From positions 54,412 through 118,411 of the forward strand of contig DATJIF010000201.1 of NCBI GenBank assembly GCA_035493475.1: 64,000 nucleotides of DNA. The letters run 5' to 3'. The translations under genes and the position numbers were made by a program. The notes below the pieces were generated by a model. It did not search any database. It was given only the letters and a program-made list of their open reading frames with translations, and had not been told where the DNA came from. Below are positions 1-8,653 of this stretch, piece by piece. The number at the start of each line of letters is the position of its first letter. Positions within the stretch are counted from its first letter, which is position 1. The DNA is from Actinospica sp035493475 (GTDB lineage: Bacteria; Actinomycetota; Actinomycetes; Streptomycetales; Catenulisporaceae).

Positions 1-1
1 A

Positions 2-394
2 GAGCCGCTGGAACCGCACCAGGACCTGCCGTACTACCCCTATCTCGGGCCCGAGAGCCTCATCACGAGCTGGACGGCGCTGACCGAGGCGAGCGAAGCC
101 AACGGATGCGTTCACTACCTCGCGCAGAGCCACCGCGGGCAGATCGACCATCGTGATACCGGCGGGCAACAGGCACTAGACATAGATCCGGCGATGCTGG
201 AGGAGTTCGCCGATGTGGCAGTTCCACTGGCGCCCGGCGAAAGCTGCGTTCACCACGGTCTAACCGTTCACTACAGCGGAGCGAACCACACTGCCTGGCC
301 GCGAATCGGAGTGGCGGTGCTGTACGTCCCCGCAGACGCCGGCGTCACGCTCGACGACTTCCCCTATCCGCTGCTGCACCCGGGAAGGACGTGA
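2..394 (+). CDS. Phytanoyl-CoA dioxygenase (PhyH) family, C-terminal part
   Basis: The open frame enters from the left edge, so the N-terminus is missing. What remains reads as the C-terminal half of a 2-oxoglutarate/Fe(II) oxygenase of the PhyH type. It has an HQD iron-binding motif about six residues in and a distal HHGLTVHYSGANHT stretch that carries the third iron-binding His. The stop codon overlaps the start of the next gene (TGATG), so it belongs to a coupled operon. A second PhyH gene lies 1.9 kb downstream. Hydroxylation of a small molecule is likely; the substrate is unknown. Confidence 0.8.
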   Translation, partial: EPLEPHQDLPYYPYLGPESLITSWTALTEASEANGCVHYLAQSHRGQIDHRDTGGQQALDIDPAMLEEFADVAVPLAPGESCVHHGLTVHYSGANHTAWPRIGVAVLYVPADAGVTLDDFPYPLLHPGRT

Positions 395-1215
395 TGGAAC
401 TCGACCCGCTCAGCCGGACCGCGTTGATCCCGTTCTGGGCCAGGGCCCAGGACGCCGTCTCAGCGCGGCCGGTGCTCGGAGACACGGCGGCGGCACAACT
501 CGCCGCGCGCGTGCGTCAACGCTTCGGCGAGCAGGTCGTGGATCGTTCCACCCGGGTTGGTTGCTGCCTGCGCAATCTCCTGGTGGACCGGTGGATCGCC
601 GACCTCGTTGATGCCGACACCGTGATCGTCGAGATCGGGGTCGGGCTCAATACGCGTGCAGACCGCTTGCCTGTTGCCGCCCGCCAGTACGTCGAAGTCG
701 ACGGCGCTCAGATCATCGAATTGCGCGATGACCTCTTGCCGGCCCGAGGTGTCGTGCGGCTCGCCAGCGATGGGATGGATGTGAAGCGTTGGGCTCATGC
801 ACTCGACGCCACGCGCCCGGATCGCGTGATCATCACGCTGGAGGGTGTCCTGGCGTACCAGCCTGCTGATGTCGTGACGCGGTTCTTCGCGGATGCCGCG
901 TACGCGTTCCCGGGCGCCTACCTCGTGTTCGACCGTCTCTCTGCCTCGGCCGCAGCACGAGCGAATCGCCCTTCTGCGCGCGTTGACGGTCGTCCCGCGT
1001 ACCGCTGGTCGCACGGCAAGCGAGACGGGGAGACGGGCATTGGGTCGGTGAGGGTCGTGCGTGCCCAGAGCTTCATGGATCTTCCACGGAGCCTGCGCAG
1101 GCATCTGCCGCTCCAGGATCGGATGATGCACGCGCTGCCCCCGCGCCGCAGTGCGTTCAAGCTGCTTCTGTGCCAGTTGGAACCTGGAGAGGGAGGGGTG
1201 CTTCAGTCGTGGTGA
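394..1215 (+). CDS. Class I SAM methyltransferase, leucine carboxyl methyltransferase-like
   Basis: A 273-residue protein. The segment VIVEIGVGLNTRADRL near residue 80 fits the SAM-binding glycine loop of the LCM/TcmP O-methyltransferase family. YVEVDG follows as the acidic end of strand 2, and ITLEGVLAYQ is the typical later LCM motif. The start is ATG at 394, one base into the upstream stop; a GTG at 391 is in the same frame. The downstream gene overlaps it by GTGA. It probably O-methylates a carboxyl or hydroxyl group of a natural product made with the neighbouring oxygenases; the substrate is not inferable. Confidence 0.72.
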   Translation: MELDPLSRTALIPFWARAQDAVSARPVLGDTAAAQLAARVRQRFGEQVVDRSTRVGCCLRNLLVDRWIADLVDADTVIVEIGVGLNTRADRLPVAARQYVEVDGAQIIELRDDLLPARGVVRLASDGMDVKRWAHALDATRPDRVIITLEGVLAYQPADVVTRFFADAAYAFPGAYLVFDRLSASAAARANRPSARVDGRPAYRWSHGKRDGETGIGSVRVVRAQSFMDLPRSLRRHLPLQDRMMHALPPRRSAFKLLLCQLEPGEGGVLQSW

Positions 1216-2255
1216 CGCGTATCTCCGAGCCGGTACAACAACGCCTGGCGCGGGCGGAAAAACTTGCGCGGGCCGGCGCCGACAACGACGCCCTCACCTT
1301 ACTTACTGCTGCGCGCTCCAGCATTCTTCCGGAGCGGGAGCGGTATGAGATCGGCGAAGCGCTCCTGCGCGTATCGAACTGCCGGGTTGGATGGGAGGAG
1401 TACAACCTTCACCCGTCCTGGGCAGTAGACCGCGTCACCGGGGTGCGCCCCTGGGACGGAACGGCGTGCCGCCGTGTGATCGTGGTGGCCGATCTCGGTT
1501 TCGGCGACACGATCATGGCGTTGCGCCACGTTCCAGCGCTACTCGGTCGCGCCGAGCAGATTGTCGTCGCGGTGCACGACGCTTTGTTCGATCTTGTCAG
1601 GAGCGCTCCGATCCTGGCCGGCACGACCGTGATCTCGAAGACGCAGGCGCAGAGCACGACGTGGCCTGACGATGCCCGGTGGGAGCGGCTCTTCTCGCTT
1701 CCCGGTATTGTCGGCACTGAGGCCGTGCGGCCGATGCCCGCCTACCTTCGCGTCCCGGTCCGCGAACCGGTAGTGCCTAAGGAGCCAGGGGAGGTGATCG
1801 TGGGGATCGCCTGGCGCAGTACCGTGCGGCGCGGGTTCCCGAACCGCTCGATCCCGCTCAGGCTGTTCCAACGGCTGGCCGAGGTGCCGAACGTCCGGCT
1901 GGTGTGCTTGCACCGCGACCGCGACCTGCGGGCCGTGCCCCGGAACGTGGCCACGGTCGGGATCGGAAACTTCATGGATACCGCCGCAGTGATGGCGCAG
2001 TGCGACCTCGTCGTAACCGCCGACACAGTGACCGCGCACCTTGCTCCCGCGCTCGGGGTGCCCACGCTGATCGGCTTGCGTCATTGGCCGGCCTGGATCT
2101 GGGGCACGCACCGAAACCCCACTCGATGGTACGAGAGTGCACAACTCGTCTTCCAAGACGAAAAAGAAACTTGGCCGCAGGTTATGGACGAGGTCAAGGC
2201 AGCTGTAGTAGCCGCGACAGCCGTCTCGCCGATCGCGAGGCAGGGCGTAAGGTGA
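1212..2255 (+). CDS. GT9-like glycosyltransferase with N-terminal helical (TPR-like) region
   Basis: About 347 residues. The N-terminal part looks like a helical repeat (ARAEKLARAG, ALTLLTAARS). The rest resembles heptosyltransferase/GT9 proteins of the TPR-glycosyltransferase type: VIVVADLGFGDTIMALR, then a second Rossmann half starting VIVGIAWRS, then CDLVVTADTVTAHLAPALG as the nucleotide-sugar-binding region and a final WYESAQLVF. The start is the GTG at 1212, which overlaps the upstream TGA. Its own stop overlaps the next start (GTGA). In this operon it could glycosylate the same product the methyltransferase and PhyH enzymes act on; acceptor and donor are unknown. Confidence 0.65.
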   Translation: MTRISEPVQQRLARAEKLARAGADNDALTLLTAARSSILPERERYEIGEALLRVSNCRVGWEEYNLHPSWAVDRVTGVRPWDGTACRRVIVVADLGFGDTIMALRHVPALLGRAEQIVVAVHDALFDLVRSAPILAGTTVISKTQAQSTTWPDDARWERLFSLPGIVGTEAVRPMPAYLRVPVREPVVPKEPGEVIVGIAWRSTVRRGFPNRSIPLRLFQRLAEVPNVRLVCLHRDRDLRAVPRNVATVGIGNFMDTAAVMAQCDLVVTADTVTAHLAPALGVPTLIGLRHWPAWIWGTHRNPTRWYESAQLVFQDEKETWPQVMDEVKAAVVAATAVSPIARQGVR

Positions 2256-3013
2256 AGGCTGACCAGCACATCCAGCCCGCGAATGCTATTAACCAGTTCG
2301 CTGTCGCCTTTCGCCGCTCCGGGTTCGGTGTCGTGCGCGGCGCCCTCGATGCCGGGCGGGTGCAGGAGATGCGGATGCTGCTTCGCCACGCGCTATGCGC
2401 CCAGCGGAACATCGCGGAGGATCCGCTCGAGGTACAGCTGCCGCGCATCGTCGAGGTGCGCCCGGAGTTTCTCGCACTGGCGACCGCGCCGCCCTTGATC
2501 ACGATGCTCACGGAGCTGTTTGGAACGGTGCCGCACCTGGTGGCCTCCTATGGGCATTCCAAGCCCGCCCGGACGAGCGCGCATACCGGCGTCCACTCCG
2601 ACATCGTTCATCTTCACGGCGTGCCTCACCACGACTCCACGGTCATGGTCAAGGTGATGTACGCGCTCACCCCCGTGGGGCCGGGATCGGGCGCGACACT
2701 CGTCTACCCTGGCAGCCACCGGTTGCCGGCTGCCGAGCAGACCTGTCGGGGACCTAAGCGCGCTCTCGCGCTCCTGCTCGAGCCTGGCGATGTTCAGATC
2801 TTCCACGCCAATCTCCTGCACACCGCGACCGCCAACCCGAGCCCGCTGCCTCGACTCAGCCTGTGGTTCGTCTACGCCCAACCGTGGATGCGCGTATTCC
2901 CAGGCCACGAATACACCACCGCGTTCCTCGCGACCATGGGCTCGCGGCTGGAATCGGACCCGGTACTCGCCTCCGTGTTCGGATTGCCCGACCCGTACTC
3001 CACCCGGGTCTGA
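2252..3013 (+). CDS. Phytanoyl-CoA dioxygenase (PhyH) family protein
   Basis: A 253-residue Fe(II)/2-oxoglutarate oxygenase. An HSD motif (GVHSDIVHLHG) gives the first two iron ligands. A distal HTATANPSPLPRLSLW segment supplies the third His and the Arg that binds 2-oxoglutarate. GSGATLVYPGSH is a typical PhyH core strand. The GTG start overlaps the previous stop by four bases. The reading frame stays open for 350 bases upstream, but that extension overlaps the glycosyltransferase gene and has no family similarity. It is the last gene of the left operon, followed at once by a strong hairpin. Confidence 0.82.
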   Translation: MKADQHIQPANAINQFAVAFRRSGFGVVRGALDAGRVQEMRMLLRHALCAQRNIAEDPLEVQLPRIVEVRPEFLALATAPPLITMLTELFGTVPHLVASYGHSKPARTSAHTGVHSDIVHLHGVPHHDSTVMVKVMYALTPVGPGSGATLVYPGSHRLPAAEQTCRGPKRALALLLEPGDVQIFHANLLHTATANPSPLPRLSLWFVYAQPWMRVFPGHEYTTAFLATMGSRLESDPVLASVFGLPDPYSTRV

Positions 3014-3022
3014 CAGGCGACG

Positions 3023-3051
3023 CCCGGGGCCCTCGACGACAGGGCCCCGGG
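3023..3051. terminator. Bidirectional intrinsic terminator
   Basis: A perfect 11-bp stem (CCCGGGGCCCT / AGGGCCCCGGG) with a 7-base loop lies between the convergent ends of the PhyH gene and pheT. A T-rich run (TGTTCCTTGTT) follows on the plus strand. Confidence 0.85.
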
Positions 3052-3067
3052 TGTTCCTTGTTCCCGG

Positions 3068-5485
3068 CTAGCTGCGCAGGTGGGCTCCGATGTCGCGCGA
3101 GAGCGCACCAAGCACTGAGGTGCGGGCGGCCGCGATATCCTCTGCGGTCAAGGTCGTGCTCTGCGGGCGGAGCGTGACGCGCAGCGTCGTCGACTTGTGC
3201 CCGCTCGGCACCCATCCTCCCTGGAACTCGCCGACGAACCCGACCCGATCCACCAACCCGCCCGCGGACAGCGCACTCGCCTCGACCTGCGCCCACACGG
3301 TGTCGATGGGAACGACGACGGACAGGTCGAAGTCGCTCTCGGGTAGGTCCGAAACCGCCCGATAGGCGTTCTCACGCGTCGGCTGCACCTCAAGAGCGTC
3401 GAGATCGATTTCGAAGGCGACCACCTGCGTGTGGTCGATCCCGGATAGGCGCTTGCAGCGGGTCCCGACCAGCCCCAGCGTGCCGACGCGCCGACCGCCG
3501 GCATTCAGATCAAGGCGCAGGGCCGAGTCGGCCCACTCGGCCCCGGCACCGTCGGACTGGGCGAGCTCCAAGTCGGTGAGGTGGGCGTGCCGCCTGAGCA
3601 TCTCCAGCACTCCCTTGGCGCGAAGGAACAACCGGGGACCATCGGCACCGACGAACATCGCCGCGGCGCGCTTGCCCTGGCCGGGCATCGGCTCGAAATG
3701 ACCGGCGAATCGCGTGTGCTCGCCTCCCGCGAAGACGGTGCCGACCTCGAAGATCTCGAAGGCTGCGGCATGACGGAGGTTCCGGGAGACGGCTTCGAGC
3801 AGATTCGGGATGAGTGAGGGCCGCAGCGACGCGCGGTCCGGGGCGGGAGCCCCGTCGAAGGCCACTCCGGCGGCCGGGTCGAGTCCGCTCGCGCGCAGCG
3901 TGTGCTCCGCGCTCCACGGATAGGTCACGACCTCCTGCATATCGGCGCGCGCGGCCAACTGCTCGCGCACACGCCGATCCAACGGCCGGATCTGGGCGGG
4001 GGAGAGGTGGGTGAACGTGCCGCCGAGCGTCGCGGCCGGAATCGCGTCGTATCCGTGGATCCGGGCGACCTCCTCCAGGACGTCGTCGGGAATCGAGACG
4101 TCACCGGTCGAGCGCCACGTCGGGGCGATCACCCTGACGGTGTCGGCAGCGATATCGACCGCGAAGCCCAGGGCCTCGAGAGTTCCAGTGATCTCCTTCG
4201 CGTCGAGGACCAGCCCGATGCGCGAGTTCAGGAAGTCGACGGGCACCTCGATATAGGCGCCCTCGGTGGGGGTCGGATTGTGATCCTGATACCGCGTGGC
4301 GTGCGCGAGCGGTGCGGCGAGCGCGAGCAGCGTCAGGTACAGGTCAATCGCCTCATCCACGCGCTGGGTGTCGAGCCCCTTCTCGAAACGCGCTGCCGCC
4401 TCGGTTCGCACAGCCAGGCCCAGCGCTGCGCGCCGGATGACCTTGGGACGGAAGCAGGCTGCTTCTAGTAGGAAGCGCCGGGAGTCGCGGGTGACGGCGC
4501 TGTGAGCGCCGCCCATGATCCCCGCGAGTGCGATGGGTACTGAAGCGTCGCGTACGAGCGGAGCCGGTGCGGCGACGTGCACGGTGCTGCCGTCGAGCAG
4601 GTCCATCTCGACGGGCTCGTCCTCGAGCGTTACCGAGACCGGCAGCGCGAGCTTTTCGGCGTCGTAGACGTGCAGCGGTTGGCCGGTGGCGAACATGACG
4701 TAGTTGGCCAGGTCCACGGGAAGGTTGATGCTCGCCTCGCCAAGCCGGGCAAGGCGCGAGCGAAGCCAGAGCGGCGAGGGAAGAGTTCCGTCGAGCTCGA
4801 ACTCCACCAGTGTCAGACGCTGGCAGGCACGCGAGTCGACCGTCCCGATCAGACCCGTGCTCTGGGACGGACGGGCTGGCGCGGGCCGCGGGCACAGCGG
4901 GTGCAAGGGCACGCGCGCGATCGCTGCGAGTTCCCGGGCGATGCCGTAGTGGCCCCAAAGGTCCGGGCGGTTGGTGAGCGACTTGTTGTCGATCTCCAGG
5001 ATCGTGTCCGCCCACGGGATCTCGTCGGCCAGAAGCGCGCCAGGTTCCGATGCGAGTTCGTTCAGCAGTAGAGCGTCCGCGGGCCCGGTGGGCGGGAAGA
5101 GCTTGTCCAGGCCGAGGTCTGCCGCCCGGCACAGGTACCCGGCACTGAGGATGCCGCCGATCAACGTCGGCTCGATCCTGCGCCCATCCACTGTCGCACC
5201 TGGCAAGGCGATCGCGACTCGGGAGCCTACGGAGAGGTTGCCTGCCCGCGTCACCACGGTGATCTCTCCGCCGTCGCCGATCGCGCACAATGCGGCCGCG
5301 GCCCCGTTCTCCTGCACGTCGAGCCCGACGATCTGGCTAACGACGACGTGCCGAAGGGGTTCGGAGGTCTCGAGGCGGGCTTCGACCTCCACAGTCTTGA
5401 GAGTCAGCTCACGGGCGAGGTCTTCGGAGGAGAGATGTTCGGGGAGATCCGCGTAGTCGCAGACCCAGTCCAGGGAAATCTTCAT
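3068..5485 (-). CDS. pheT: Phenylalanine--tRNA ligase beta subunit
   Basis: An 805-residue protein, normal for bacterial PheT. It begins MKISLDWVCDYADLP and shows the N-terminal tRNA-binding (EMAP-like) domain, the B3/B4 editing region (ILEIDNKSLTNRPDLWGHYGIARE), B5, a core catalytic-like domain and a C-terminal ferredoxin-fold anticodon-binding domain (SDLPESDFDLSVVVP). With PheS it forms the alpha2-beta2 enzyme that charges tRNA-Phe. The start is ATG at 5485, 11 nt after pheS; the longer frame upstream runs into pheS. It sits beside specialised-metabolism genes, not housekeeping genes, which raises the possibility of a second, resistance-type copy. Confidence 0.95.
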   Translation of the reverse strand: MKISLDWVCDYADLPEHLSSEDLARELTLKTVEVEARLETSEPLRHVVVSQIVGLDVQENGAAAALCAIGDGGEITVVTRAGNLSVGSRVAIALPGATVDGRRIEPTLIGGILSAGYLCRAADLGLDKLFPPTGPADALLLNELASEPGALLADEIPWADTILEIDNKSLTNRPDLWGHYGIARELAAIARVPLHPLCPRPAPARPSQSTGLIGTVDSRACQRLTLVEFELDGTLPSPLWLRSRLARLGEASINLPVDLANYVMFATGQPLHVYDAEKLALPVSVTLEDEPVEMDLLDGSTVHVAAPAPLVRDASVPIALAGIMGGAHSAVTRDSRRFLLEAACFRPKVIRRAALGLAVRTEAAARFEKGLDTQRVDEAIDLYLTLLALAAPLAHATRYQDHNPTPTEGAYIEVPVDFLNSRIGLVLDAKEITGTLEALGFAVDIAADTVRVIAPTWRSTGDVSIPDDVLEEVARIHGYDAIPAATLGGTFTHLSPAQIRPLDRRVREQLAARADMQEVVTYPWSAEHTLRASGLDPAAGVAFDGAPAPDRASLRPSLIPNLLEAVSRNLRHAAAFEIFEVGTVFAGGEHTRFAGHFEPMPGQGKRAAAMFVGADGPRLFLRAKGVLEMLRRHAHLTDLELAQSDGAGAEWADSALRLDLNAGGRRVGTLGLVGTRCKRLSGIDHTQVVAFEIDLDALEVQPTRENAYRAVSDLPESDFDLSVVVPIDTVWAQVEASALSAGGLVDRVGFVGEFQGGWVPSGHKSTTLRVTLRPQSTTLTAEDIAAARTSVLGALSRDIGAHLRS

Positions 5486-5496
5486 CGTGGCATGTC

Positions 5497-6576
5497 CTAT
5501 CTGAACTGGCCGAGGAAGCGCAGATCCGCGCTGTGCAGCAGGCGTACGTCGTCGATGCCGTAGCGCATCATGACCAGCCGGTCGAGCCCGACGTTCACAT
5601 AGAACCCGGTCCAGTCGGATGGGTCGAGCCCGCCGGCGCGCAGCACGTTCGGGTGCGGTGCGCCGCCCGGCATCACCTCCAGCCAGCCGACGTAGTGGCA
5701 CGTGCGGCAGCCTGCTCCGTCGCACACGGTGCATTCCATGTCGATCTCGAAGCCGGGCTCGACGAAGGGGAAGAACCCGGTGCGCATCCGAGTCTGAATG
5801 GGTCGCCCGAACACCGTTTGCAGGATCGTGTCGACGAGGAACTTACCGGCTGTCAGAGGCACGTCCCGGTCGATGATGAGGGCTTCGTACTGGAAGAACG
5901 CCCGCTCGTGCCGGGCATCGGTGCTCTCGTTGCGGTACACGCGCCCCGGGTAGACCATCCGCAACGGCGCCCCGTGCGTACGCATATACCTGATCGAGGC
6001 GCCGGTCAGATGCGGCCGCAGGCACAGCCGTTCCTCGCCGCCCTTCCCCGCAGAGCCGGCCAGCCAGTAGGTGTCCATGCTCTCGCGCGCTGGATGGTCG
6101 GCGGGGAAGTTCATATAGTCGAACTCGAACAGCTCGGAGCTGATCTCAGGGCCCTCGTAAACCGTGAAGTTCAGCGCCGTGAACCCATCGTTGAGGTCGT
6201 ACATCATCTGCACGGTCGGGTGCAGACCGCCGCTGCCGACTGCGCTGGCGGGAAGCGTGACGTCGAACGGCTCGGCGAGCACCGGCTCGGCATCGAGCAA
6301 CTGCTCCTCGCGCACAGTCAGCTCCGAAGCAACCTCCTGCTGAACGGCGGAGAGCGCCTCGCCAATCGTCTTGCGACCCTCGCCATCGAGCGAGCCGATC
6401 TCGCGGCGGATCGCGGCCAGCGAACCCGACTTGCCGACGCTCGACTTGCGCGCCTCATCCAGCGCCGCCAGCGAACTGGCATTTCGGACGTTCCCTAACG
6501 CGTCCTGGTGGGCGTCGGCGAGCTGTTTAAGCAGGTCACCGGCAGTCATACGGCCGGGTGAAGATGGTTGAGACAC
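5497..6576 (-). CDS. pheS: Phenylalanine--tRNA ligase alpha subunit, Cys4-containing type
   Basis: A 359-residue protein with a coiled-coil N-terminus and the class II motifs: VYRNESTDARHERAFFQYEA around motif 2 and NVGLDRLVMMRYGIDD as motif 3. The odd part is CTVCDGAGCRTCHYVGWLEV, a Cys4 knuckle just before motif 3 of a kind found in PheS of other phyla. As I recall it, actinobacterial PheS has a Cys-free KKGGAGWVEWGG stretch there. The start is taken as GTG at 6576, which has a CTGGAG ribosome site; an ATG at 6549 is the alternative. Foreign origin is an inference from this motif. Confidence 0.93.
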   Translation of the reverse strand: MSQPSSPGRMTAGDLLKQLADAHQDALGNVRNASSLAALDEARKSSVGKSGSLAAIRREIGSLDGEGRKTIGEALSAVQQEVASELTVREEQLLDAEPVLAEPFDVTLPASAVGSGGLHPTVQMMYDLNDGFTALNFTVYEGPEISSELFEFDYMNFPADHPARESMDTYWLAGSAGKGGEERLCLRPHLTGASIRYMRTHGAPLRMVYPGRVYRNESTDARHERAFFQYEALIIDRDVPLTAGKFLVDTILQTVFGRPIQTRMRTGFFPFVEPGFEIDMECTVCDGAGCRTCHYVGWLEVMPGGAPHPNVLRAGGLDPSDWTGFYVNVGLDRLVMMRYGIDDVRLLHSADLRFLGQFR

Positions 6577-6601
6577 GGAAACTCCAGGTGGGAGGAACCA
6601 G

Positions 6602-6711
6602 CAGGGGGGTCGTAAGTTCACCCCCTGGCTCACGGGTCCGAGCCTGGAGTCAGGATAGGTCAGCGCGCAGCGGACACCTGGCCCCTGAGCTGCCCAGAGG
6701 GAGCCAGGGGG
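6602..6711 (-). promoter_or_regulatory. Candidate structured leader/attenuator of pheST
   Basis: On the minus strand, CCCCCTGGCTC (6711-6701) is exactly complementary to GAGCCAGGGGG (6631-6621). The latter can instead pair with CCCCCCTGC (about 6610-6602) just before the pheS ribosome site. The two pairings exclude each other, as in an attenuator. No Phe-rich leader peptide and no clear T-box sequence (TGGNACC) were found, so the controlling signal is unknown. Confidence 0.45.
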
Positions 6712-6798
6712 CCGATAAATCGGCGTGCCGTCACGTTCACCACGTGGTCATGATAGCTGATAGCCCGCTACTGTGCGGCACGAAGGGGGTGAGGGCGC

Positions 6799-7686
6799 GT
6801 GACGAGCGTTGATACCTGGACAGGGCAAGAGGCGCTCTGGCTCCGCGAGGCGCTGCATATGAGCCAGCGTGAGTACGCCGCCTACCTCGGAGTCGCATAC
6901 AGGACCGTATGTCAGTGGGAAGAACGCGGGGCCAGCATCACGCCTCGAGCGGAAATGCAGCGCGCGCTCGACTCCGCGCTGGCCAGAGCCGACGAGCCGA
7001 CGCGAGCCCGATTCTTTCAGAGGCGATCACAGTCGGCTGCGGACGGCCCGCACGGGCTCGCCGGGCGCGCAGGCCGGTTCCTCGGCGACGGGCAGGTGGT
7101 GATCGCGATGCCCTTGAAGCAAGACAGGATCCGAGCGCGACCGGTGATCGCAGCCGAGGACGTGCTCGGCTCGCGCAGGCTCGGGCAGACCGCTCAGGAC
7201 CTCGGTATGAAGGTGTCGTACGAGACCATCGCCTCTGACGTCGACTTTAATGTGAACAGGTCCAATGTCGTAGCCATCTGCGGACCCCGAATCTCCCGCG
7301 TGATCGGAAACGTGCTCGCCACCGACCCGATTCTGCGGTTCACGCGTGAAGACGGCGGTCCGTGGATGGTCCATGACCGATCCACCGGGTTAACCCACGC
7401 CTCCGGCATCGACCACGAGCCGCCCCAGCCGTTCGATATCGCCTACCTCGGGCGGCTTCGGAGACCCGACGGGCAGGGCACGATCATGATTCTCACCGGC
7501 ATCCACCCGCAAGGCTCGCTGGGCGTGATCGAAATGATCCGCTCGGGCATCTCCGACCTCCACGCGCAACTCGGGGATCGGTGCTTCTCCGTGCTGCTGC
7601 GCTGCGAGTACGATCCCGAGAGCAGCGAGCCGATCACCATCGAAAAGCTCACCCCGTTCTACCAGGAAGCCGCGGTGTTGGACTGA
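6799..7686 (+). CDS. HTH (XRE-like) protein with uncharacterised C-terminal domain
   Basis: A 295-residue protein. Residues 10-50 form a helix-turn-helix of the XRE/antitoxin type (LREALHMSQREYAAYLGVAYRTVCQWEERG). The rest (about 95-290) shows VVAICGPRISRVIGNVLATDP and ends in a domain I do not recognise. Similar two-part proteins in Streptomyces may sense a ligand, but that is inference. The GTG start follows a GA-rich ribosome site. The stop overlaps the ATG of the phosphatase-like gene (TGATG), so the two are coupled. It is divergent from pheS across a region with inverted repeats. Confidence 0.7.
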   Translation: MTSVDTWTGQEALWLREALHMSQREYAAYLGVAYRTVCQWEERGASITPRAEMQRALDSALARADEPTRARFFQRRSQSAADGPHGLAGRAGRFLGDGQVVIAMPLKQDRIRARPVIAAEDVLGSRRLGQTAQDLGMKVSYETIASDVDFNVNRSNVVAICGPRISRVIGNVLATDPILRFTREDGGPWMVHDRSTGLTHASGIDHEPPQPFDIAYLGRLRRPDGQGTIMILTGIHPQGSLGVIEMIRSGISDLHAQLGDRCFSVLLRCEYDPESSEPITIEKLTPFYQEAAVLD

Positions 7687-8510
7687 TGCGCGTAACCATC
7701 GCAACCGATCGAGCACCTGGACAGCTGGAGAACGAAGACTTCGCCGGCTCGGTCGCCCACGCCGCGGTTCTCCTCGACGGCGCTGGGCTGTCAGGCGTCG
7801 ACGACGGGGGATGCGCACACGGCGTCGCCTGGTACACCCGGAAACTCGGCACATGCCTGCTCGCGAACCTCCACAACGACGCCGACAGCGAGCTTACTCA
7901 CGCGCTCAGCAGCGCGATCGCCGAAGTCGCTGCCTCCCACCAGGCAACCTGCGATCTCGCTCACCCCGGGACACCATCGGCCACCGTCGTGATCCTGCGT
8001 GAGCGTAGCGAGCACCTCGACTACCTCGTCTTGGCGGATTCAACGCTCGTGCTTGCGGGCCTCCATGGCGACTTCACCGTCGTCACCGACCAACGCGAGG
8101 CGGAGATCGGACGCCGCTACCGAGCCGAGATGGACGCCCTTATCGGCGGCACTGCCGCACACGCGAAAGCGCGCGCCGAGTACGTCGCCAAACTCCGGGC
8201 CCATCGAAACCGCGAAGGCGGATTCTTCGTTGCCGCCGCGGACCCAGACGTCGCCAAGCATTCGCTCACCGCCACCGCGAAACGCTCAGAAGCCCGCCAC
8301 GCGCTGCTGCTCAGCGACGGAGCCAGCAGACTCAACGACCGCTTCAGGCAGCAGTCGTGGGCGCAGACACTCCAACTCGTCACCAGCGACGGCCCCGGAT
8401 CCCTCATCGCCGCTGTCCGCGAAGCAGAACACGAAGACCCCGAAGGACATCGCTGGCCTCGAGGCAAGATCCATGACGATGCCACAGCGATCCTCTGCGA
8501 GCTGTCCTAA
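7686..8510 (+). CDS. PP2C-like Ser/Thr phosphatase family protein
   Basis: A 274-residue protein with the arrangement of PP2C phosphatases: an early NEDF acidic motif, LLDGAG in place of the usual DGMGG, LLLSDGASR near residue 210, and a final HDDATAIL. The metal-binding Asp positions are thus largely kept, although the glycine-rich loop is altered. The ATG start overlaps the stop of the HTH gene, so the pair probably forms a regulator-phosphatase unit. Substrates are unknown. PP2C proteins in actinomycetes often act on partner-switch or kinase targets. Confidence 0.65.
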   Translation: MRVTIATDRAPGQLENEDFAGSVAHAAVLLDGAGLSGVDDGGCAHGVAWYTRKLGTCLLANLHNDADSELTHALSSAIAEVAASHQATCDLAHPGTPSATVVILRERSEHLDYLVLADSTLVLAGLHGDFTVVTDQREAEIGRRYRAEMDALIGGTAAHAKARAEYVAKLRAHRNREGGFFVAAADPDVAKHSLTATAKRSEARHALLLSDGASRLNDRFRQQSWAQTLQLVTSDGPGSLIAAVREAEHEDPEGHRWPRGKIHDDATAILCELS

Positions 8511-8653
8511 CACACAGCTATCCCGCCCGACATGGTGAGTCTGCCTCCTGCCCACGCTGACTGGACGCGGACGTTGCCACGTCGTCGATCTAGACGATCA
8601 CGACATCCTGGTCGGGAATCGCGGATGCGTTCTCCTCCACAATATTCGCCTTA

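Noticed and set aside
460..1131. Long open frame on the minus strand opposite the methyltransferase gene
   Set aside because: It mirrors the codon pattern of the real gene, is Arg/His-rich and has no motif; high-GC shadow.
6540..6660. T-box riboswitch before pheS
   Set aside because: The TGGNACC T-box core and specifier stem could not be found; only the inverted repeats are solid.
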